64,000 nucleotides of DNA. Source: Desulfonatronovibrio hydrogenovorans DSM 9292 (GTDB taxonomy: Bacteria; Desulfobacterota; Desulfovibrionia; Desulfovibrionales; Desulfonatronovibrionaceae). The translations under genes and the position numbers were made by a program. How positions within the stretch are numbered: the stretch's first letter is position 1; each line of letters starts with the position of its first letter. Where the stretch lies: assembly GCF_000686525.1 (NCBI RefSeq), contig NZ_JMKT01000011.1, positions 124,001 to 188,000 of the forward strand. The letters are read 5' to 3'. The notes below the pieces were generated by a model. That model was not told where the DNA came from. It worked only from the letters and a program-made list of their open reading frames with translations, and did not search any database. Shown piece after piece: positions 51,208 to 61,843 of the stretch.

Positions 51208-51990
51208 ATGACTGAAGAAGTTTTTAAGGTCCTGCTGGTGGAAGACAACCCTGTGGACGTCCTATATTTTGAAAAGATATCCAGGGAAATGAGTGATGTT
51301 AGCCTGAGTCTGGTCAAGGCAGGTACCCTGTCCAAGGCCATTGAACTTGCGAAATCCCAAGAGCTTGACCTGGCAGTGTGCGACCTTGGACTGCCCGACA
51401 GCATGGGGCTGTACACGGTCAAGCAGATAATGGCTGTCTCTCCGGACCTGCCCATTATCGTCATGACCAATATCAATGATGAAGATCTTGGATTCAAGGC
51501 GGTAAAGATGGGTGCACAGGATTATCTGCCCAAAGGGAGCTACAATCCAGGCCTCCTGGCCAGATCCATCAAGTATTCAGTGGAACGAAAGGCTTATGCG
51601 GCCAGGCAACTATGGAGCTGCAGAGAAAGGTTCACGGCCCTGTTCAACAACATTTCCCAGGGAGCAGCCTTTTTTGACAAGCAGTTGAGCATGACCCACT
51701 GTAACCCCCTCTTTTCAGAGCTGCTGGGGCTGAAAGGTGTTCTGTCAGGTCCAGATATTCTTGATCAGGTTTCACCTGAATTTCTCCAAAGAGTAAGTGC
51801 TGTCCTGGAAGGATCAGAATCTAATATGGATATGGGGGCCTTGGTGTTGAAGAAATCAGCAGAGTTCCAGCCCTGGATTCGATGCATTCCGGTCAAAGAC
51901 AGGCAAGGTGATGTCCAGGGAGTTCTCTGTCTGGCCATTGAAAAAACACCATCCAGGCCCTTGATAGACCTGGGTCCTGAAGCTGATTGA
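51208..51990 (+). CDS. Response regulator with C-terminal PAS-like domain
   Basis: The 260-residue product has a REC domain (KVLLVEDNPVDVLYFEKISR; LAVCDLGLPDSMGL with acceptor Asp; IIVMTNINDEDLG; AQDYLPKGSYN). A linker and a PAS-like domain follow (RFTALFNNISQGAAFFDKQL). No output enzyme. GGAG is 8 bases before the ATG. It starts the chemotaxis operon and may relay an internal signal to the soluble MCP-like protein encoded next. Confidence 0.82.
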   Translation: MTEEVFKVLLVEDNPVDVLYFEKISREMSDVSLSLVKAGTLSKAIELAKSQELDLAVCDLGLPDSMGLYTVKQIMAVSPDLPIIVMTNINDEDLGFKAVKMGAQDYLPKGSYNPGLLARSIKYSVERKAYAARQLWSCRERFTALFNNISQGAAFFDKQLSMTHCNPLFSELLGLKGVLSGPDILDQVSPEFLQRVSAVLEGSESNMDMGALVLKKSAEFQPWIRCIPVKDRQGDVQGVLCLAIEKTPSRPLIDLGPEAD

Positions 51991-52034
51991 TGCTGTATTC
52001 ATTTTAACTGCCAAAGTCATTTTGAGGAACTGTT

Positions 52035-53834
52035 TTGCAACACCAGAAAAGATTTGATTTTGAATCCTGGGCCGGTCAGATCCAGAAGGTATCTGCATTT
52101 CTGGACACCGTCATCAAGGACAGGGAACAGGATTTTTTGAATCTGGGCCAGGAACTCCATGAAATATCTTCCAAATCATCCGGACTCTACAATATGGCCG
52201 GTCAATTGACCGACCTGGCTGGAGGAGAAAAGATTATCAAGGCCCAGACCGACCTCAGGCAAAAACTGGATGACATAAACACCTATTGTGATGTGACCTG
52301 GGGGGAAAAAAGCGCTGATCTTCTGGCAGGAGTGCTTGAGCAAAGCAGCTCTCTGGTTCTGCAGATGAATGACTTTAAAAAAATCGTGCGCACCCTGAAT
52401 GTTCTCAGCTTCACCACCAGGATCGAGAGCGCCAGGCTGGGTGAGCTGGGCCGGGGGTTTATGACTCTGGCAGATGACGTGGAAAGCCTTGGCAGCAAAA
52501 TGATGGCCCACTGGCAAAGAATAATTGATGAGTCATCCACTCTTTTTCAGCTGGTTGATTCTGCCCGGATCAGGGTCCGGGAACTGGTTGGGGATCAGAA
52601 GACCGGAGTGGGGATGGTGCTTGAGGACATAAATTCCAACCTCGGGTATCTGGAGGATATCAGACTCAACTCAAAACAGGCCTCAGAAGAAATGGAGGAA
52701 AAAGCCGGCCAGATCAGCTCGGGATTTAGAGAAATGGTGTCTTCAATGCAGTTTCATGACATAACCAGGCAGATCATTGAGCATGTCCAGGAAACCCTTG
52801 ATGAAGTGCTTAGTCTGATCCGGCAGAACTCTGATCCGGTTGAAGGGGGTGACCAGGATTTTACGGAACAAGTGGCTGGTTGGATCAACAGGGTCTGCCA
52901 TCTGCAAATCCGCCAGATGGATCAGGCCGGCTCATCGTTTTTCAAGGCAGTGGACAGCCTGAAGAATAATCTTGATTCAGTTGCCGGGAACGTTTCCGGG
53001 ATGACGGATAGCCTGAAGAAATCCCTGGGCATGGGTGATGACCGGCAGGACAACTTGCTGGCCACCACGGGAAGCAAAATATCCCAGGTCAAGTCATGCA
53101 TTAATCAGTTTGCCGACCAGAGCCGGGAAATCGGCAAGATAATGCAGACTGTGGGGAAGAGTGTGTCCCAGATGTCCTCTTTTGTGAATGATATTGAAGA
53201 GGTGGGCTCGGAAATCGAACTCATTGCTTTAAATGCTAGTGTGCGGGCTGCCCATACCGGCTCTGAGGGCTTGGCTCTGGGTGTGGTGGCTGTGGCTATT
53301 CAGCAGCTTTCGGGCCGGGCCAGGGAAAAGACGGGTGTGGTCACCCAGACTTTGAAAAGAATTGCCGAAGACTCTGGACAGTTGAATGAATTGACTTCCA
53401 GGGCCATGGACTTCAGCGGGTTTGACCGCATAAGCTCAGGGATAGACACTACTCTGACTGAATTGCAGGATCTTGATGCCCGGACCGGAAAGATGATTTC
53501 AGAGATACTTGGTACGGGCCGGGAGCTGGCCGAAACAGCAAGGCATCTTGGTGACAATCTTGGGATTCACCATGAGGTGATACAGGAACTGGATCAGGCC
53601 AAGGGTTTGCTGAGCAAAATAGTCCGGGAGACAGAAGCCGGATCTGGCAATGACTTTGAAAATATGGAGTGGCCGGAAAATCTGAGAAGGATGTTTGATA
53701 GATATACCATGGAGTCCCAGAGGCTTGTACACAAAATTCAGCTGGATGGACAGGCTGAACCAGAACAGGACGCCCAAAGTCCAGAGCAGGCTGATGACCA
53801 GGAATCATTGGGAGATAATATTGAACTGTTCTGA
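52035..53834 (+). CDS. Soluble methyl-accepting-chemotaxis-like protein with two signaling hairpins
   Basis: The 599-residue product has no membrane segment. It is helical, with two segments like the MCP hairpin tip: LSFTTRIESARLGELGRGFM near residue 125 and LIALNASVRAAHTGSEGLAL near 390. A DUF-like region between them has SSMQFHDITRQIIEHVQETL, a motif found in CheZ-like/soluble receptors. The TTG start has GAGGAA 6 bases upstream. It could be a cytoplasmic receptor or phosphatase-like regulator of the CheA encoded downstream. Confidence 0.7.
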   Translation: MQHQKRFDFESWAGQIQKVSAFLDTVIKDREQDFLNLGQELHEISSKSSGLYNMAGQLTDLAGGEKIIKAQTDLRQKLDDINTYCDVTWGEKSADLLAGVLEQSSSLVLQMNDFKKIVRTLNVLSFTTRIESARLGELGRGFMTLADDVESLGSKMMAHWQRIIDESSTLFQLVDSARIRVRELVGDQKTGVGMVLEDINSNLGYLEDIRLNSKQASEEMEEKAGQISSGFREMVSSMQFHDITRQIIEHVQETLDEVLSLIRQNSDPVEGGDQDFTEQVAGWINRVCHLQIRQMDQAGSSFFKAVDSLKNNLDSVAGNVSGMTDSLKKSLGMGDDRQDNLLATTGSKISQVKSCINQFADQSREIGKIMQTVGKSVSQMSSFVNDIEEVGSEIELIALNASVRAAHTGSEGLALGVVAVAIQQLSGRAREKTGVVTQTLKRIAEDSGQLNELTSRAMDFSGFDRISSGIDTTLTELQDLDARTGKMISEILGTGRELAETARHLGDNLGIHHEVIQELDQAKGLLSKIVRETEAGSGNDFENMEWPENLRRMFDRYTMESQRLVHKIQLDGQAEPEQDAQSPEQADDQESLGDNIELF

Positions 53835-53950
53835 AGTGGATGGAACTGGCCACTTAAAAAGGCCATGAAAGATGATTCAAGGGTGCTGAACCGGCGAGCA
53901 GCCTTAAGTCCTGTCAAAAGCAGGGTCAAGGCAATTATTAGGAGAAAGCT

Positions 53951-54280
53951 GTGACTGATTTTCAGGTTACAACAGATAAGGACGGGGCTTTGGTAGTCCT
54001 CAAAGGCAGTCTGGGTATTGAATCGGCTTCTGAACTTTACGCTGGAATCAAGGAAGCCCTGGAAGCCCATGAAGTGATTCGGATCAATATGAGCGGGGTG
54101 GATAATGTGGACCTGTCATTCCTCCAGCTGGTCTGCTCCCTGTACAAGGCAGCGGTCAAGGAAGGAAAAAAGCTCGTCTTTGATCAACTTCCGTCCAGGA
54201 TTGTCAGGAAGGCCGAACAAATGGGATTTACCGAGGAATATACCGGAGGATATTTCTGGAAAGGAGATGAAAATGGCTAA
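53951..54280 (+). CDS. STAS-domain protein (anti-sigma factor antagonist-like)
   Basis: The 109-residue protein has the STAS fold with LVVLKGSLGIESASELYAGI and INMSGVDNVDLSFLQLVCSL. In such domains a Ser or Thr after a conserved Asp is phosphorylated (here Asp-Leu-Ser). STAS proteins in chemotaxis operons modulate receptor arrays. GTG start with AGGAG at 6 bases. It overlaps cheY by 8 bases. Confidence 0.88.
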   Translation: MTDFQVTTDKDGALVVLKGSLGIESASELYAGIKEALEAHEVIRINMSGVDNVDLSFLQLVCSLYKAAVKEGKKLVFDQLPSRIVRKAEQMGFTEEYTGGYFWKGDENG

Positions 54281-54635
54281 AACCATAATGACAGTTGACG
54301 ATTCAGCCAGTGTCCGCCAGATGGTCAACTTCACCCTCAAGGATGCAGGATACACAGTTGTTGAGGGCTGTGACGGAAAAGATGCCCTTACAAAACTGAC
54401 TTCGGCTGTGAACATGATCATAACCGATCTGAACATGCCCAACATGGACGGGCTTGAACTCATCCGCCAGGTCCGGGCCAAGCCTGGATTCAAGTTTGTG
54501 CCCATTATCATGCTTACCACGGAATCTCAGGCAGAAAAAAAGCAGGAAGGAAAACAGGCCGGAGCCACTGGATGGATAGTCAAGCCTTTCAAGCCCGAAC
54601 AGTTACTGGCTGTGGTCCGAAAGGTGCTTGGTTAG
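54273..54635 (+). CDS. cheY: Chemotaxis response regulator
   Basis: The 120-residue single REC domain has MTVDDSASVRQMVNFTL, acceptor Asp52 in IITDLNMPNMDGLEL, the Thr/Ser switch MLTTES and the Lys in WIVKPFKPEQLL. It binds the flagellar motor when phosphorylated by CheA. Start chosen at the ATG with AAGGAG 7 bases upstream; upstream frame lies in the STAS gene. It precedes cheA. Confidence 0.95.
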   Translation: MAKTIMTVDDSASVRQMVNFTLKDAGYTVVEGCDGKDALTKLTSAVNMIITDLNMPNMDGLELIRQVRAKPGFKFVPIIMLTTESQAEKKQEGKQAGATGWIVKPFKPEQLLAVVRKVLG

Positions 54636-54706
54636 ACGTCCCTGAAATAGGTGCTTTTGGATCGGGGATGGTTTAATTGGTCCGAACTTTCACTAGGAGG
54701 CTTTAG

Positions 54707-56863
54707 ATGACCAGAGCAGACCAGGGTCGTCAGGCATACCGGGTTGAAGCAGCTGAATTGCTGGACGAACTGGAGCAGGGCCTTTTGGAGCTGGAAGATA
54801 ATCCTGATGATCATGAGTTGATCAACAGGATTTTCCGGGCCATGCATACCATAAAGGGATCAGGCTCCATGTTCGGGTTTGAGGAGATTGCTTCCTTTAC
54901 CCATGAAGTTGAAACAGTGATGGATCAGGTCCGGTCCGGCACTGTAAGCCTTTTTCCAGGACTCATCGACCTTCTGTTCAAATCCAGGGATCTTATCAGC
55001 GATATGCTTGCTGATCGCGGTGCTGATCGGGATAAAAGGGCTCAGGACATAATCAAGTCTTTAAAGGGCAGTTTGCCTGCTCAGAAGATTGCCAAAGAGG
55101 CTGAACAGGTTAATCAGAATGAGGCTGAGCATCTTGCTGACAAGGCTGAACCGAGTACCTTCAGAATACGTTTCCGACCCCACCGGAATATATTTTTTAC
55201 TGGTGCCAAGCCACTGGCTTTACTGGACGAACTCTTTGACCTGGGTATCTGCGAAGTTAAAGCCGGAACAACCAGGGACACCCCGCTATGCAAGATAATC
55301 GCCAGGACGGACGATATACCGGACCTGGCAGAGATGAATCCAGAGATGTGCTATACATGGTGGGATATTATCCTGACCACCAGTGACGATGAAAACGCCA
55401 TCCGGGATATTTTTATCTTTGTTGAAGATGATTGTGACCTGCATATAGAAAAGATCAGTTCCGCCGGGGCAGTGGACATTGAAGAGGCGCACGACAAGCT
55501 CGGGGAAATACTGGTTCAACGGGGTGTGATTACTGAGCAGGATGTTGAAGAGGTCCTGAGCCTTCAGAAGCGGATCGGCAGTATCCTGGTTCAGAGTGGA
55601 AAAGTGTCAGCCCAGGAAGTTGCTTCTGCCCTTGCTGAACAGGAAGTAGTCAAAAAGTCGGGAGCCCGGAAAAAGGACAGTGTAGAAGTCTCCAGCATCA
55701 GGGTGGACTCCAGCAAACTGGACAGTCTGGTCGATCTGGTGGGAGAGCTGGTCATTGCTCAGGCCAGATTGAACCAGATTGCCGGTGAGATCCCCTCTCC
55801 CAGCCTCCAGACCCTGGCTGAAGAAATGGAAAGACTGTCCGATTCCCTTCGGGACAGCACTCTGGGTATAAGAATGATGCCCATCGGGACCACCTTCAGC
55901 AAGTTTATCCGGCTGGTCAGGGATCTGTCCAGGGATTTGAAGAAAGATATCAGACTGATCACCAAAGGAGCAGAAACAGAACTGGACAAGACAGTTATTG
56001 AAAGACTCAATGATCCCCTGGTCCATCTGTTGCGCAACAGCATCGACCATGGCATTGAGCCGCCAAAAATCAGAGAGTCCCAAGGCAAGCCGGCTCAGGG
56101 CACCATAACCCTTTCAGCGGCCCATGCCGGTGGAGAAGTGGTCATTGAAATAGTTGACGATGGACAGGGCCTAGATCCGGATGCAATCAGGAAAAAGGCA
56201 CTTGAAAAAGGATTGATCAGCAGTGAGGCTGAGTTGGGAGATTTTGAGGTCCAGCAGTTGATATTTGAGCCGGGTTTTTCCACTGCCGGAAAAATAACCG
56301 GGGTCTCAGGCCGGGGGGTTGGAATGGATGTGGTCAAAAGGTCCATTGAATCTCTGAGGGGAAATGTTTTTCTGGAAAGCGTCAAAGGCAGCGGCACCAG
56401 GATCACTGTCAAACTGCCCCTTACCCTGGCCATTATTGACGGCCTTCAGATCAGGATCGGGGATGACAACCTGGTGGTCCCCCTGGCCATGGTGGAAGAG
56501 TGTGTAGAGTTGAGGATGGATGGCAAGAAAAAGGAATCCAAAAGTGTAATAAATCTGCGTGGAGAGATGGTTCCTTATATCCGGCTGAGCGATTGGTTCA
56601 GTATCCCCTGCCAGGATCTGGATATTGAGCAGATAGTCATTGTCAGTGTCAAGGATCAAAGGGTCGGTCTGGTGGTGGACAAGGTCGTGGGTCAGCATCA
56701 GACTGTGATCAAGAGCCTGGGCCAGGTCTACAGAAATGTCCGGGGAATTTCTGGAGCAACAGTCCGGGGAGATGGAAGCATGGCCCTTATCCTTGATGTT
56801 CCGGCCCTGGTGGCTGATGTGGAGGCGGAACAGCCTAAGGGTGGACACCAGCATGAACTTTAG
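54707..56863 (+). CDS. cheA: Chemotaxis histidine kinase
   Basis: The 718-residue kinase has an N-terminal Hpt domain with phosphorylated His47 ([18 protein letters not shown]), a linker domain of unusual sequence (about residues 150-330, including [20 protein letters not shown]), the dimer domain, the ATPase with N-box [15 protein letters not shown]1 DDGQGLDPD and G2 [18 protein letters not shown], and a C-terminal CheW-like domain. It passes phosphate to CheY and CheB. Located between cheY and cheB. Confidence 0.96.
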   Translation: MTRADQGRQAYRVEAAELLDELEQGLLELEDNPDDHELINRIFRAMHTIKGSGSMFGFEEIASFTHEVETVMDQVRSGTVSLFPGLIDLLFKSRDLISDMLADRGADRDKRAQDIIKSLKGSLPAQKIAKEAEQVNQNEAEHLADKAEPSTFRIRFRPHRNIFFTGAKPLALLDELFDLGICEVKAGTTRDTPLCKIIARTDDIPDLAEMNPEMCYTWWDIILTTSDDENAIRDIFIFVEDDCDLHIEKISSAGAVDIEEAHDKLGEILVQRGVITEQDVEEVLSLQKRIGSILVQSGKVSAQEVASALAEQEVVKKSGARKKDSVEVSSIRVDSSKLDSLVDLVGELVIAQARLNQIAGEIPSPSLQTLAEEMERLSDSLRDSTLGIRMMPIGTTFSKFIRLVRDLSRDLKKDIRLITKGAETELDKTVIERLNDPLVHLLRNSIDHGIEPPKIRESQGKPAQGTITLSAAHAGGEVVIEIVDDGQGLDPDAIRKKALEKGLISSEAELGDFEVQQLIFEPGFSTAGKITGVSGRGVGMDVVKRSIESLRGNVFLESVKGSGTRITVKLPLTLAIIDGLQIRIGDDNLVVPLAMVEECVELRMDGKKKESKSVINLRGEMVPYIRLSDWFSIPCQDLDIEQIVIVSVKDQRVGLVVDKVVGQHQTVIKSLGQVYRNVRGISGATVRGDGSMALILDVPALVADVEAEQPKGGHQHEL

Positions 56864-56877
56864 GCTTGGTGGGATTC

Positions 56878-57945
56878 ATGGCAAAAAAGATTAAGGTCCT
56901 CATAGTTGATGATTCGGCCCTGGTCAGGCAGACCTTGGCCGACATCCTGTCCAGCGACCCGGAAATAGAAGTCATGGGTGCTGCAGCAGATCCCTTTGCA
57001 GCAGTCTCCAAAATGGAGGAGCAGGTCCCTGATGTCATCACCCTGGATGTGGAGATGCCGCGTATGGACGGGATTACGTTTCTGCGCAAGATCATGACTC
57101 AGCATCCCATTCCAGTGGTAATATGCTCTACTTTGACTGGTGAAGGGGCGGAAACAACCCTTAAAGCCCTGGAATACGGGGCAGTGGATATAATTCAGAA
57201 GCCCAAGGTCGGTACCAAACAGTTCCTTGAAGAATCAAAGGTCCGGGTCTGCGATGCAGTTAAAGCTGCCTCTCAGGCCAGGCTCAAGCCTCTGTCCCGC
57301 ATGGTTCAGGCCATGCACAAGATGACTGCTGATGCAGTCCTGCCACCGCCCACTACCCGGGCCATGGCTGAGACTACAGAAAAGATGGTGGTGGTAGGGG
57401 CATCTACAGGAGGTACCGAAGCCCTGAGGATTGTTCTGCAGGCCATGCCCCTGGACTGTCCTGCCCTGGCCATTGTTCAGCACATGCCGGAAAATTTTAC
57501 TGCTGCTTTTGCCTCCAGGCTGGATTCTATCTGCAGGATTTCAGTCCGGGAGGCCAGGGACGGCGACAGCATGCTCAGAGGGCATGCCCTGATAGCTCCA
57601 GGGAACAGGCATATGCTGCTTAAAAGAAGCGGTGCCAGATACTATGTGCAGGTCAAGGACGGTCCAATGGTTGCCAGACACCGGCCATCAGTGGATGTCC
57701 TGTTCAGGTCTGCTGCCAGGTATGCAGGGGGCAACTCCATTGGAGTGATCATGACCGGTATGGGCGATGATGGGGCCAGGGGAATGAAAGAGATGCATGA
57801 CCAGGGGGCTTTTACCATTGCCCAGGACCAGGAGACCTGTGTGGTTTATGGAATGCCCCAGGAAGCAGTCAAGTTGGGGGCTGTGGACAAAGTTGGATCA
57901 CTGCAGGAGATCCCCAGGGAGATTATCAAAGCTGTGAACAGGTGA
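56878..57945 (+). CDS. cheB: Chemotaxis protein-glutamate methylesterase
   Basis: The 355-residue protein has a REC domain ([20 protein letters not shown], acceptor Asp57 in [12 protein letters not shown]) and the CheB esterase domain with the catalytic Ser in [14 protein letters not shown], His in [15 protein letters not shown] and Asp in [13 protein letters not shown]. It demethylates receptors and deamidates Gln. The ATG is used rather than an earlier TTG that overlaps the end of cheA. Confidence 0.96.
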   Translation: MAKKIKVLIVDDSALVRQTLADILSSDPEIEVMGAAADPFAAVSKMEEQVPDVITLDVEMPRMDGITFLRKIMTQHPIPVVICSTLTGEGAETTLKALEYGAVDIIQKPKVGTKQFLEESKVRVCDAVKAASQARLKPLSRMVQAMHKMTADAVLPPPTTRAMAETTEKMVVVGASTGGTEALRIVLQAMPLDCPALAIVQHMPENFTAAFASRLDSICRISVREARDGDSMLRGHALIAPGNRHMLLKRSGARYYVQVKDGPMVARHRPSVDVLFRSAARYAGGNSIGVIMTGMGDDGARGMKEMHDQGAFTIAQDQETCVVYGMPQEAVKLGAVDKVGSLQEIPREIIKAVNR

Positions 57946-58081
57946 TTTTTTGGGGTTCCAGCAGCTCCGGCCTGAGTGTGTAATACACTGTTTGGGGTGG
58001 AAACAGGCGGGCAGCTGGAACAGCAAATCAGGTGGTTTAGTTTAACGGCTGGCAAGCCACAGGCAGGAAGGAGCAGGATTG

Positions 58082-60133
58082 ATGAAAAACATTAAGCTCG
58101 GTGTGAAACTGTTGGGGGGGTTCATTGCAGTGGCCCTCATCGTCCTTGTTGTGGGTTTTTTCGGCTGGAGGGGGGCCAATAATCTCAGCGGACATATTGA
58201 AGGGGTGGGTACCATTGATCTTCCCGGGGTCCAGGTACTCATGGAGATTGAAAAAGATTATGAATCTCTGCGGGTGGCTCAGAGGACTTTGCTTTCTCCC
58301 GGTCTAAGCCCTGAAGAAATGAATCGGCAGCTTGATATTCTTACCAGGCTCAGGAGTGACATCGCCCTGCTCCGGGAAAGATACGAAGCCCTGCCTGCGA
58401 CATCCGAGGAAAGGGCCATGTGGCGTCAGGCTTCTTCAGCACTTGATGAATGGCGTGCAGTCAATGATCAGTATATTGAAACAGTCAGACAGCTCCAGAG
58501 AACCGGCATCAATAACCCGGCAGAACTGAGGGCTTATCTTCAACAGTTCCGGGGGGATCACCACGCTCTGATGGGTGATGTGTACGCCCTTATAACCACT
58601 GGGGATTATTTTGAGGGAGGAGATGACCCCACAGCCTGCAATTTCGGCCGATGGCTGGCTCAGTTTCGTACCGATAACCAGCAGCTGATGGAGATACTCA
58701 GGCGCATGCCTGCTTCCCATGACCCCTTTCACCACTCCATCAGAGAGATCAGGAATCAGGTCCAGGCCGGCAATACTGCTCAGGCCAACCAGGTACTCCA
58801 GGAGCAGACCATACCCGCTGCTGAGGAGACTTTTGAGCGTTTTAATGAGCTGCTCGCAGTGGCCCAGGAGGCAGAGAACCTTTTTAACCAGATGACCCAG
58901 ATGGCCATGGTCACGGTCCGGGACCGGCAGGTGGAAGCCCTTGGATATCTTACCCAGGTCCTTGAACTGAATATTGACAATGCAGATCAGGCAGTGGCTC
59001 AGGCCCAGGCTGATGCAGCCCAGGCCCAGCTCATTGCCATGGCCGGGATGGGTATAGGAGTGATCCTGGCCTTGGTCCTGGGCGTGGTTCTCACCAGAGC
59101 CATTACAGCTCCTGTGGCCAAAGGGGTGACTTTTTCCCAGAATATGTCCCAGGGTGATATGACTTCAGCCCTGGATGTGGATCAGAAGGACGAGATTGGG
59201 GTGCTGGCCCGGGCCATGAACCAGATGCGTGATAAACTCAGGGAGGTAGTGGTTGAAGTAAAGACCGCTTCAGAGAATGTTTCAGCCGGGAGTGAGGAGC
59301 TGGCATCCTCTTCTGAACAGATGTCCCAGGGCGCAACTGAGCAGGCGGCATCGGTGGAAGAAGTGTCTTCCTCCATGGAGCAGATGGCGGCCAATATCAG
59401 GCAGAACACGGATAATGCCTCTCAGACTGAAAAGATAGCCAACCAGGCGGCAAAGGACGCTGAACAGGGGGGCAAGGTGGTTTTTGAGGCTGTGGATGCC
59501 ATGAAGCAGATTGCAGACAAGATTTCCATCATTGAGGAAATAGCCCGTCAGACCAATCTGCTGGCCCTGAATGCGGCCATTGAAGCAGCCAGGGCTGGAG
59601 AGGCCGGCAAGGGATTCGCAGTGGTGGCCTCAGAGGTTCGTAAGCTGGCTGAAAGAAGTCAGACAGCAGCAGCCGAGATTATTGATCTTTCCGGTTCCAG
59701 CGTTGATGTGGCTGAAAGGGCAGGGGACATGCTGAAAAAAATTGTACCTGACATCCAGAAGACTGCAGAGCTGGTTCAGGAAATTTCAGCTGCCAGCAGA
59801 GAACAGAACTCTGGTGTGGAACAGATAAATCAGGCCATTCAGCAGCTGGACCAGGTCATTCAACAGAATGCATCAGCGGCTGAAGAGATGTCGTCCACTG
59901 CTGAAGAGCTTTCCAGTCAGGCTGAGCAGATGCAGGCCACCATGGCCTTTTTCCGCATAGGGGATGAAGCAGGTTTTTCCGGGCCAAAAACCAGGAGGAT
60001 GAGCGTGAAAAAAAATGTTGCCCCTAAAGTCTCCAAAGCCGCTCTTAAGGAAGGTAAGGATAGTCGGGATAAACGCTTTGCCCTGGATATGGGTGCTGAA
60101 GATGACCTGGACAAGGATTTTGAGAAATTCTAG
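58082..60133 (+). CDS. Methyl-accepting chemotaxis protein with CZB-like domain in its sensor part
   Basis: The 683-residue receptor has membrane segments at residues about 8-28 and 325-345, a HAMP domain, and a long MCP signaling domain with the tip [20 protein letters not shown]. Between the membrane segments, near residues 150-235, is a segment with [21 protein letters not shown] and [14 protein letters not shown]. Its His/Cys spacing resembles the zinc-binding CZB domain, which is normally cytoplasmic. It belongs to this che operon. AGGAGC lies about 9 bases before the ATG. Confidence 0.9.
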   Translation: MKNIKLGVKLLGGFIAVALIVLVVGFFGWRGANNLSGHIEGVGTIDLPGVQVLMEIEKDYESLRVAQRTLLSPGLSPEEMNRQLDILTRLRSDIALLRERYEALPATSEERAMWRQASSALDEWRAVNDQYIETVRQLQRTGINNPAELRAYLQQFRGDHHALMGDVYALITTGDYFEGGDDPTACNFGRWLAQFRTDNQQLMEILRRMPASHDPFHHSIREIRNQVQAGNTAQANQVLQEQTIPAAEETFERFNELLAVAQEAENLFNQMTQMAMVTVRDRQVEALGYLTQVLELNIDNADQAVAQAQADAAQAQLIAMAGMGIGVILALVLGVVLTRAITAPVAKGVTFSQNMSQGDMTSALDVDQKDEIGVLARAMNQMRDKLREVVVEVKTASENVSAGSEELASSSEQMSQGATEQAASVEEVSSSMEQMAANIRQNTDNASQTEKIANQAAKDAEQGGKVVFEAVDAMKQIADKISIIEEIARQTNLLALNAAIEAARAGEAGKGFAVVASEVRKLAERSQTAAAEIIDLSGSSVDVAERAGDMLKKIVPDIQKTAELVQEISAASREQNSGVEQINQAIQQLDQVIQQNASAAEEMSSTAEELSSQAEQMQATMAFFRIGDEAGFSGPKTRRMSVKKNVAPKVSKAALKEGKDSRDKRFALDMGAEDDLDKDFEKF

Positions 60134-60248
60134 GTCCTGAAAGGATGAAAAGCTTGAAAAAGGAGTAATTTCCAGGGGCCTGGCCACCATCATGACCAGG
60201 CCCTGCCCTGCATCCTTTAAATCCCGTAATCCTGAAAAAGGAGAAGAC

Positions 60249-60749
60249 ATGGCGGAAAAGGAAAAAGAAATTAAAAAGACCAACCAGTACCTGACATTTA
60301 CCCTGGCTGAGGAGCTTTACGCCATAGATATTGCTCAGGTCTGGGAAGTTCTGGATTACACACCCATTACCCGGGTTCCCAGGACCCCGGAATTTTTACT
60401 CGGCATCATCAATTTGCGGGGACGGGCTGTTCCAGTGGCAGATCTCAGGCTGAAGTTCGGCCTGGAAAGGACTGAGCGAACGGTTAATACCTGCATTATT
60501 ATTGCCGAGGTCAAGATGGATGGGGAATCCACGGTCATGGGTGCATTGGCTGATTCTGTCCAGGAAGTGTTTGAAATATCGCCCTCGGAAATTGAACCGC
60601 CTCCCAAGATGGGGGCCAAAGTCAGGACTGAGTTCATCCAGGGTATGGCCAAGCATAATGACCGGTTTGTGATAATCATTGATGTGAACAAGGTGTTTTC
60701 ATCTGAGGAGATGTCAATGGTCCAGGAAGCCGGTGAGGTTTCAGAATAG
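60249..60749 (+). CDS. cheW: Chemotaxis adaptor
   Basis: The 166-residue protein has the CheW fold: YLTFTLAEELYAIDIAQVWE, TRVPRTPEFLLGIINLRGRA, VPVADLRLKF and IIIDVNKVFS. It couples receptors to CheA. The ATG has AAGGAG at 5 to 6 bases; an upstream frame has none. It lies between the MCP and cheR genes. Confidence 0.94.
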   Translation: MAEKEKEIKKTNQYLTFTLAEELYAIDIAQVWEVLDYTPITRVPRTPEFLLGIINLRGRAVPVADLRLKFGLERTERTVNTCIIIAEVKMDGESTVMGALADSVQEVFEISPSEIEPPPKMGAKVRTEFIQGMAKHNDRFVIIIDVNKVFSSEEMSMVQEAGEVSE

Positions 60750-60791
60750 CACCTGTTATTATCAGTACCCTGAAACCGGGGATGTCTGAAC

Positions 60792-61634
60792 ATGACAGTC
60801 AACCTCAGTTATAAAAAACTGGCTGAGCGGGATTTTAAAAAGCTCAGCCAGTTTATCAGCGCCGAGTGCGGCATAAGGGTCCCGCCAGCCAAGAAGACCA
60901 TGCTTGAATCTCGGCTTCAGAGAAGGCTAAGGTCCCTGGGAATGAGCGATTACAAGGATTATTGCGAATATCTATTCAGTCTCAAGGGGATGGAGATAGA
61001 GATGCCCCATCTCCTGGACGCAGTAACCACCAACACCACTCACTTTTTCCGGGAGCCAGGGCACTTTGAGTACCTTCACAACAAGGTTCTCCCGCAATGG
61101 CATGCTGAACACAAAAAAGACAAAGAGATGATCATCTGGAGTGCGGGCTGTTCTTCAGGAGAAGAGCCCTACACCCTGTCCATGGTCCTGGCTGAGTTTG
61201 CCGAACGCAATCCTGGTTTTTCCTTTGTAGTGGTGGCAACGGATATCAATAACGAGGTCCTGGAGAAGGCCAGCCTGGGCATCTATGATGAAGAAAGGAT
61301 ATCAGGAATTCCTCCTTTGCTGAAACGCAAGTATCTTCTGCGCAGCAGGGACAGGAAAAAGAAGCTGGTCCGGGTGATACCTGCCCTGAGGAACAAGGTG
61401 AAGTTCAGACGGCTTAACTTCATGGGCGAGTTCGGTTTCAGAGAGCCCATGGACGTGATTTTCTGCCGCAATGTCATGATATATTTTGACCGTCCAGTTC
61501 AGGAGAAGCTTTTACAGAAGTTTGTTTTTCATCTGGCTTCTGGAGGGTTTATATTTATCGGTCATTCAGAAAGTCTGGCCGGTATGGACCTGGGGCTTGA
61601 ACAGACTGCCCCCACCATTTATAGAAAAAAATAG
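60792..61634 (+). CDS. cheR: Chemotaxis protein methyltransferase
   Basis: The 280-residue enzyme methylates receptor glutamates using AdoMet. It shows the N-terminal helical domain (FKKLSQFISAECGIRVPPAK), VTTNTTHFFREPGHFEYL, motif I WSAGCSSGEEPYTLSMVLAE and FCRNVMIYFD. It is the last gene of the operon before a strong terminator. Confidence 0.96.
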   Translation: MTVNLSYKKLAERDFKKLSQFISAECGIRVPPAKKTMLESRLQRRLRSLGMSDYKDYCEYLFSLKGMEIEMPHLLDAVTTNTTHFFREPGHFEYLHNKVLPQWHAEHKKDKEMIIWSAGCSSGEEPYTLSMVLAEFAERNPGFSFVVVATDINNEVLEKASLGIYDEERISGIPPLLKRKYLLRSRDRKKKLVRVIPALRNKVKFRRLNFMGEFGFREPMDVIFCRNVMIYFDRPVQEKLLQKFVFHLASGGFIFIGHSESLAGMDLGLEQTAPTIYRKK

Positions 61635-61644
61635 CTCAAAATAA

Positions 61645-61684
61645 AAAGGGTTCAGGCTAAACGCCTGAACCCTTTCATTTTTTA
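61645..61684. terminator. Terminator between cheR and tRNA-Met
   Basis: A perfect 13-bp stem (AAAGGGTTCAGGC and its complement) with a 5-base loop is followed by T-rich sequence on the plus strand and, because of the AAAAA before it, by Ts on the minus strand. It ends the cheR transcript and the convergent tRNA. Confidence 0.9.
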
Positions 61685-61761
61685 TGGTAGCGAGGGAGGG
61701 ACTTGAACCCCCGACACTGCGGATATGAGCCGCATGCTCTGACCTCCTGAGCTACCTCGCC
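61685..61761 (-). tRNA. tRNA-Met (anticodon CAT, elongator type)
   Basis: The 77-base minus-strand gene folds as a standard tRNA: acceptor stem starting GGCGAGG, anticodon loop CTCATAT closed by TGCGG/CCGCA, T-loop GGTTCAAGTCC and encoded CCA. It has a normal first base pair, unlike the initiator. A CAT anticodon can also belong to tRNA-Ile2 with modified C34; the elongator Met is more likely but not proven. Confidence 0.93.
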
Positions 61762-61843
61762 GTAAAGAGCTAGTCTGATAATTGGTTTGGAATAAAAAAT
61801 CAAGTCAAAAAATGACCGACTGTAGGCTGGTTCTCAGACCGGT

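Noticed and set aside
54105-54272. CheY with a 56-residue N-terminal extension
   Set aside because: The extension lies in the STAS gene in another frame; the ATG at 54273 has a strong ribosome site.
61685-61761. Initiator tRNA-Met
   Set aside because: The acceptor stem begins with a normal G-C pair and the D-arm is of elongator type; tRNA-Ile2 remains a minor alternative.
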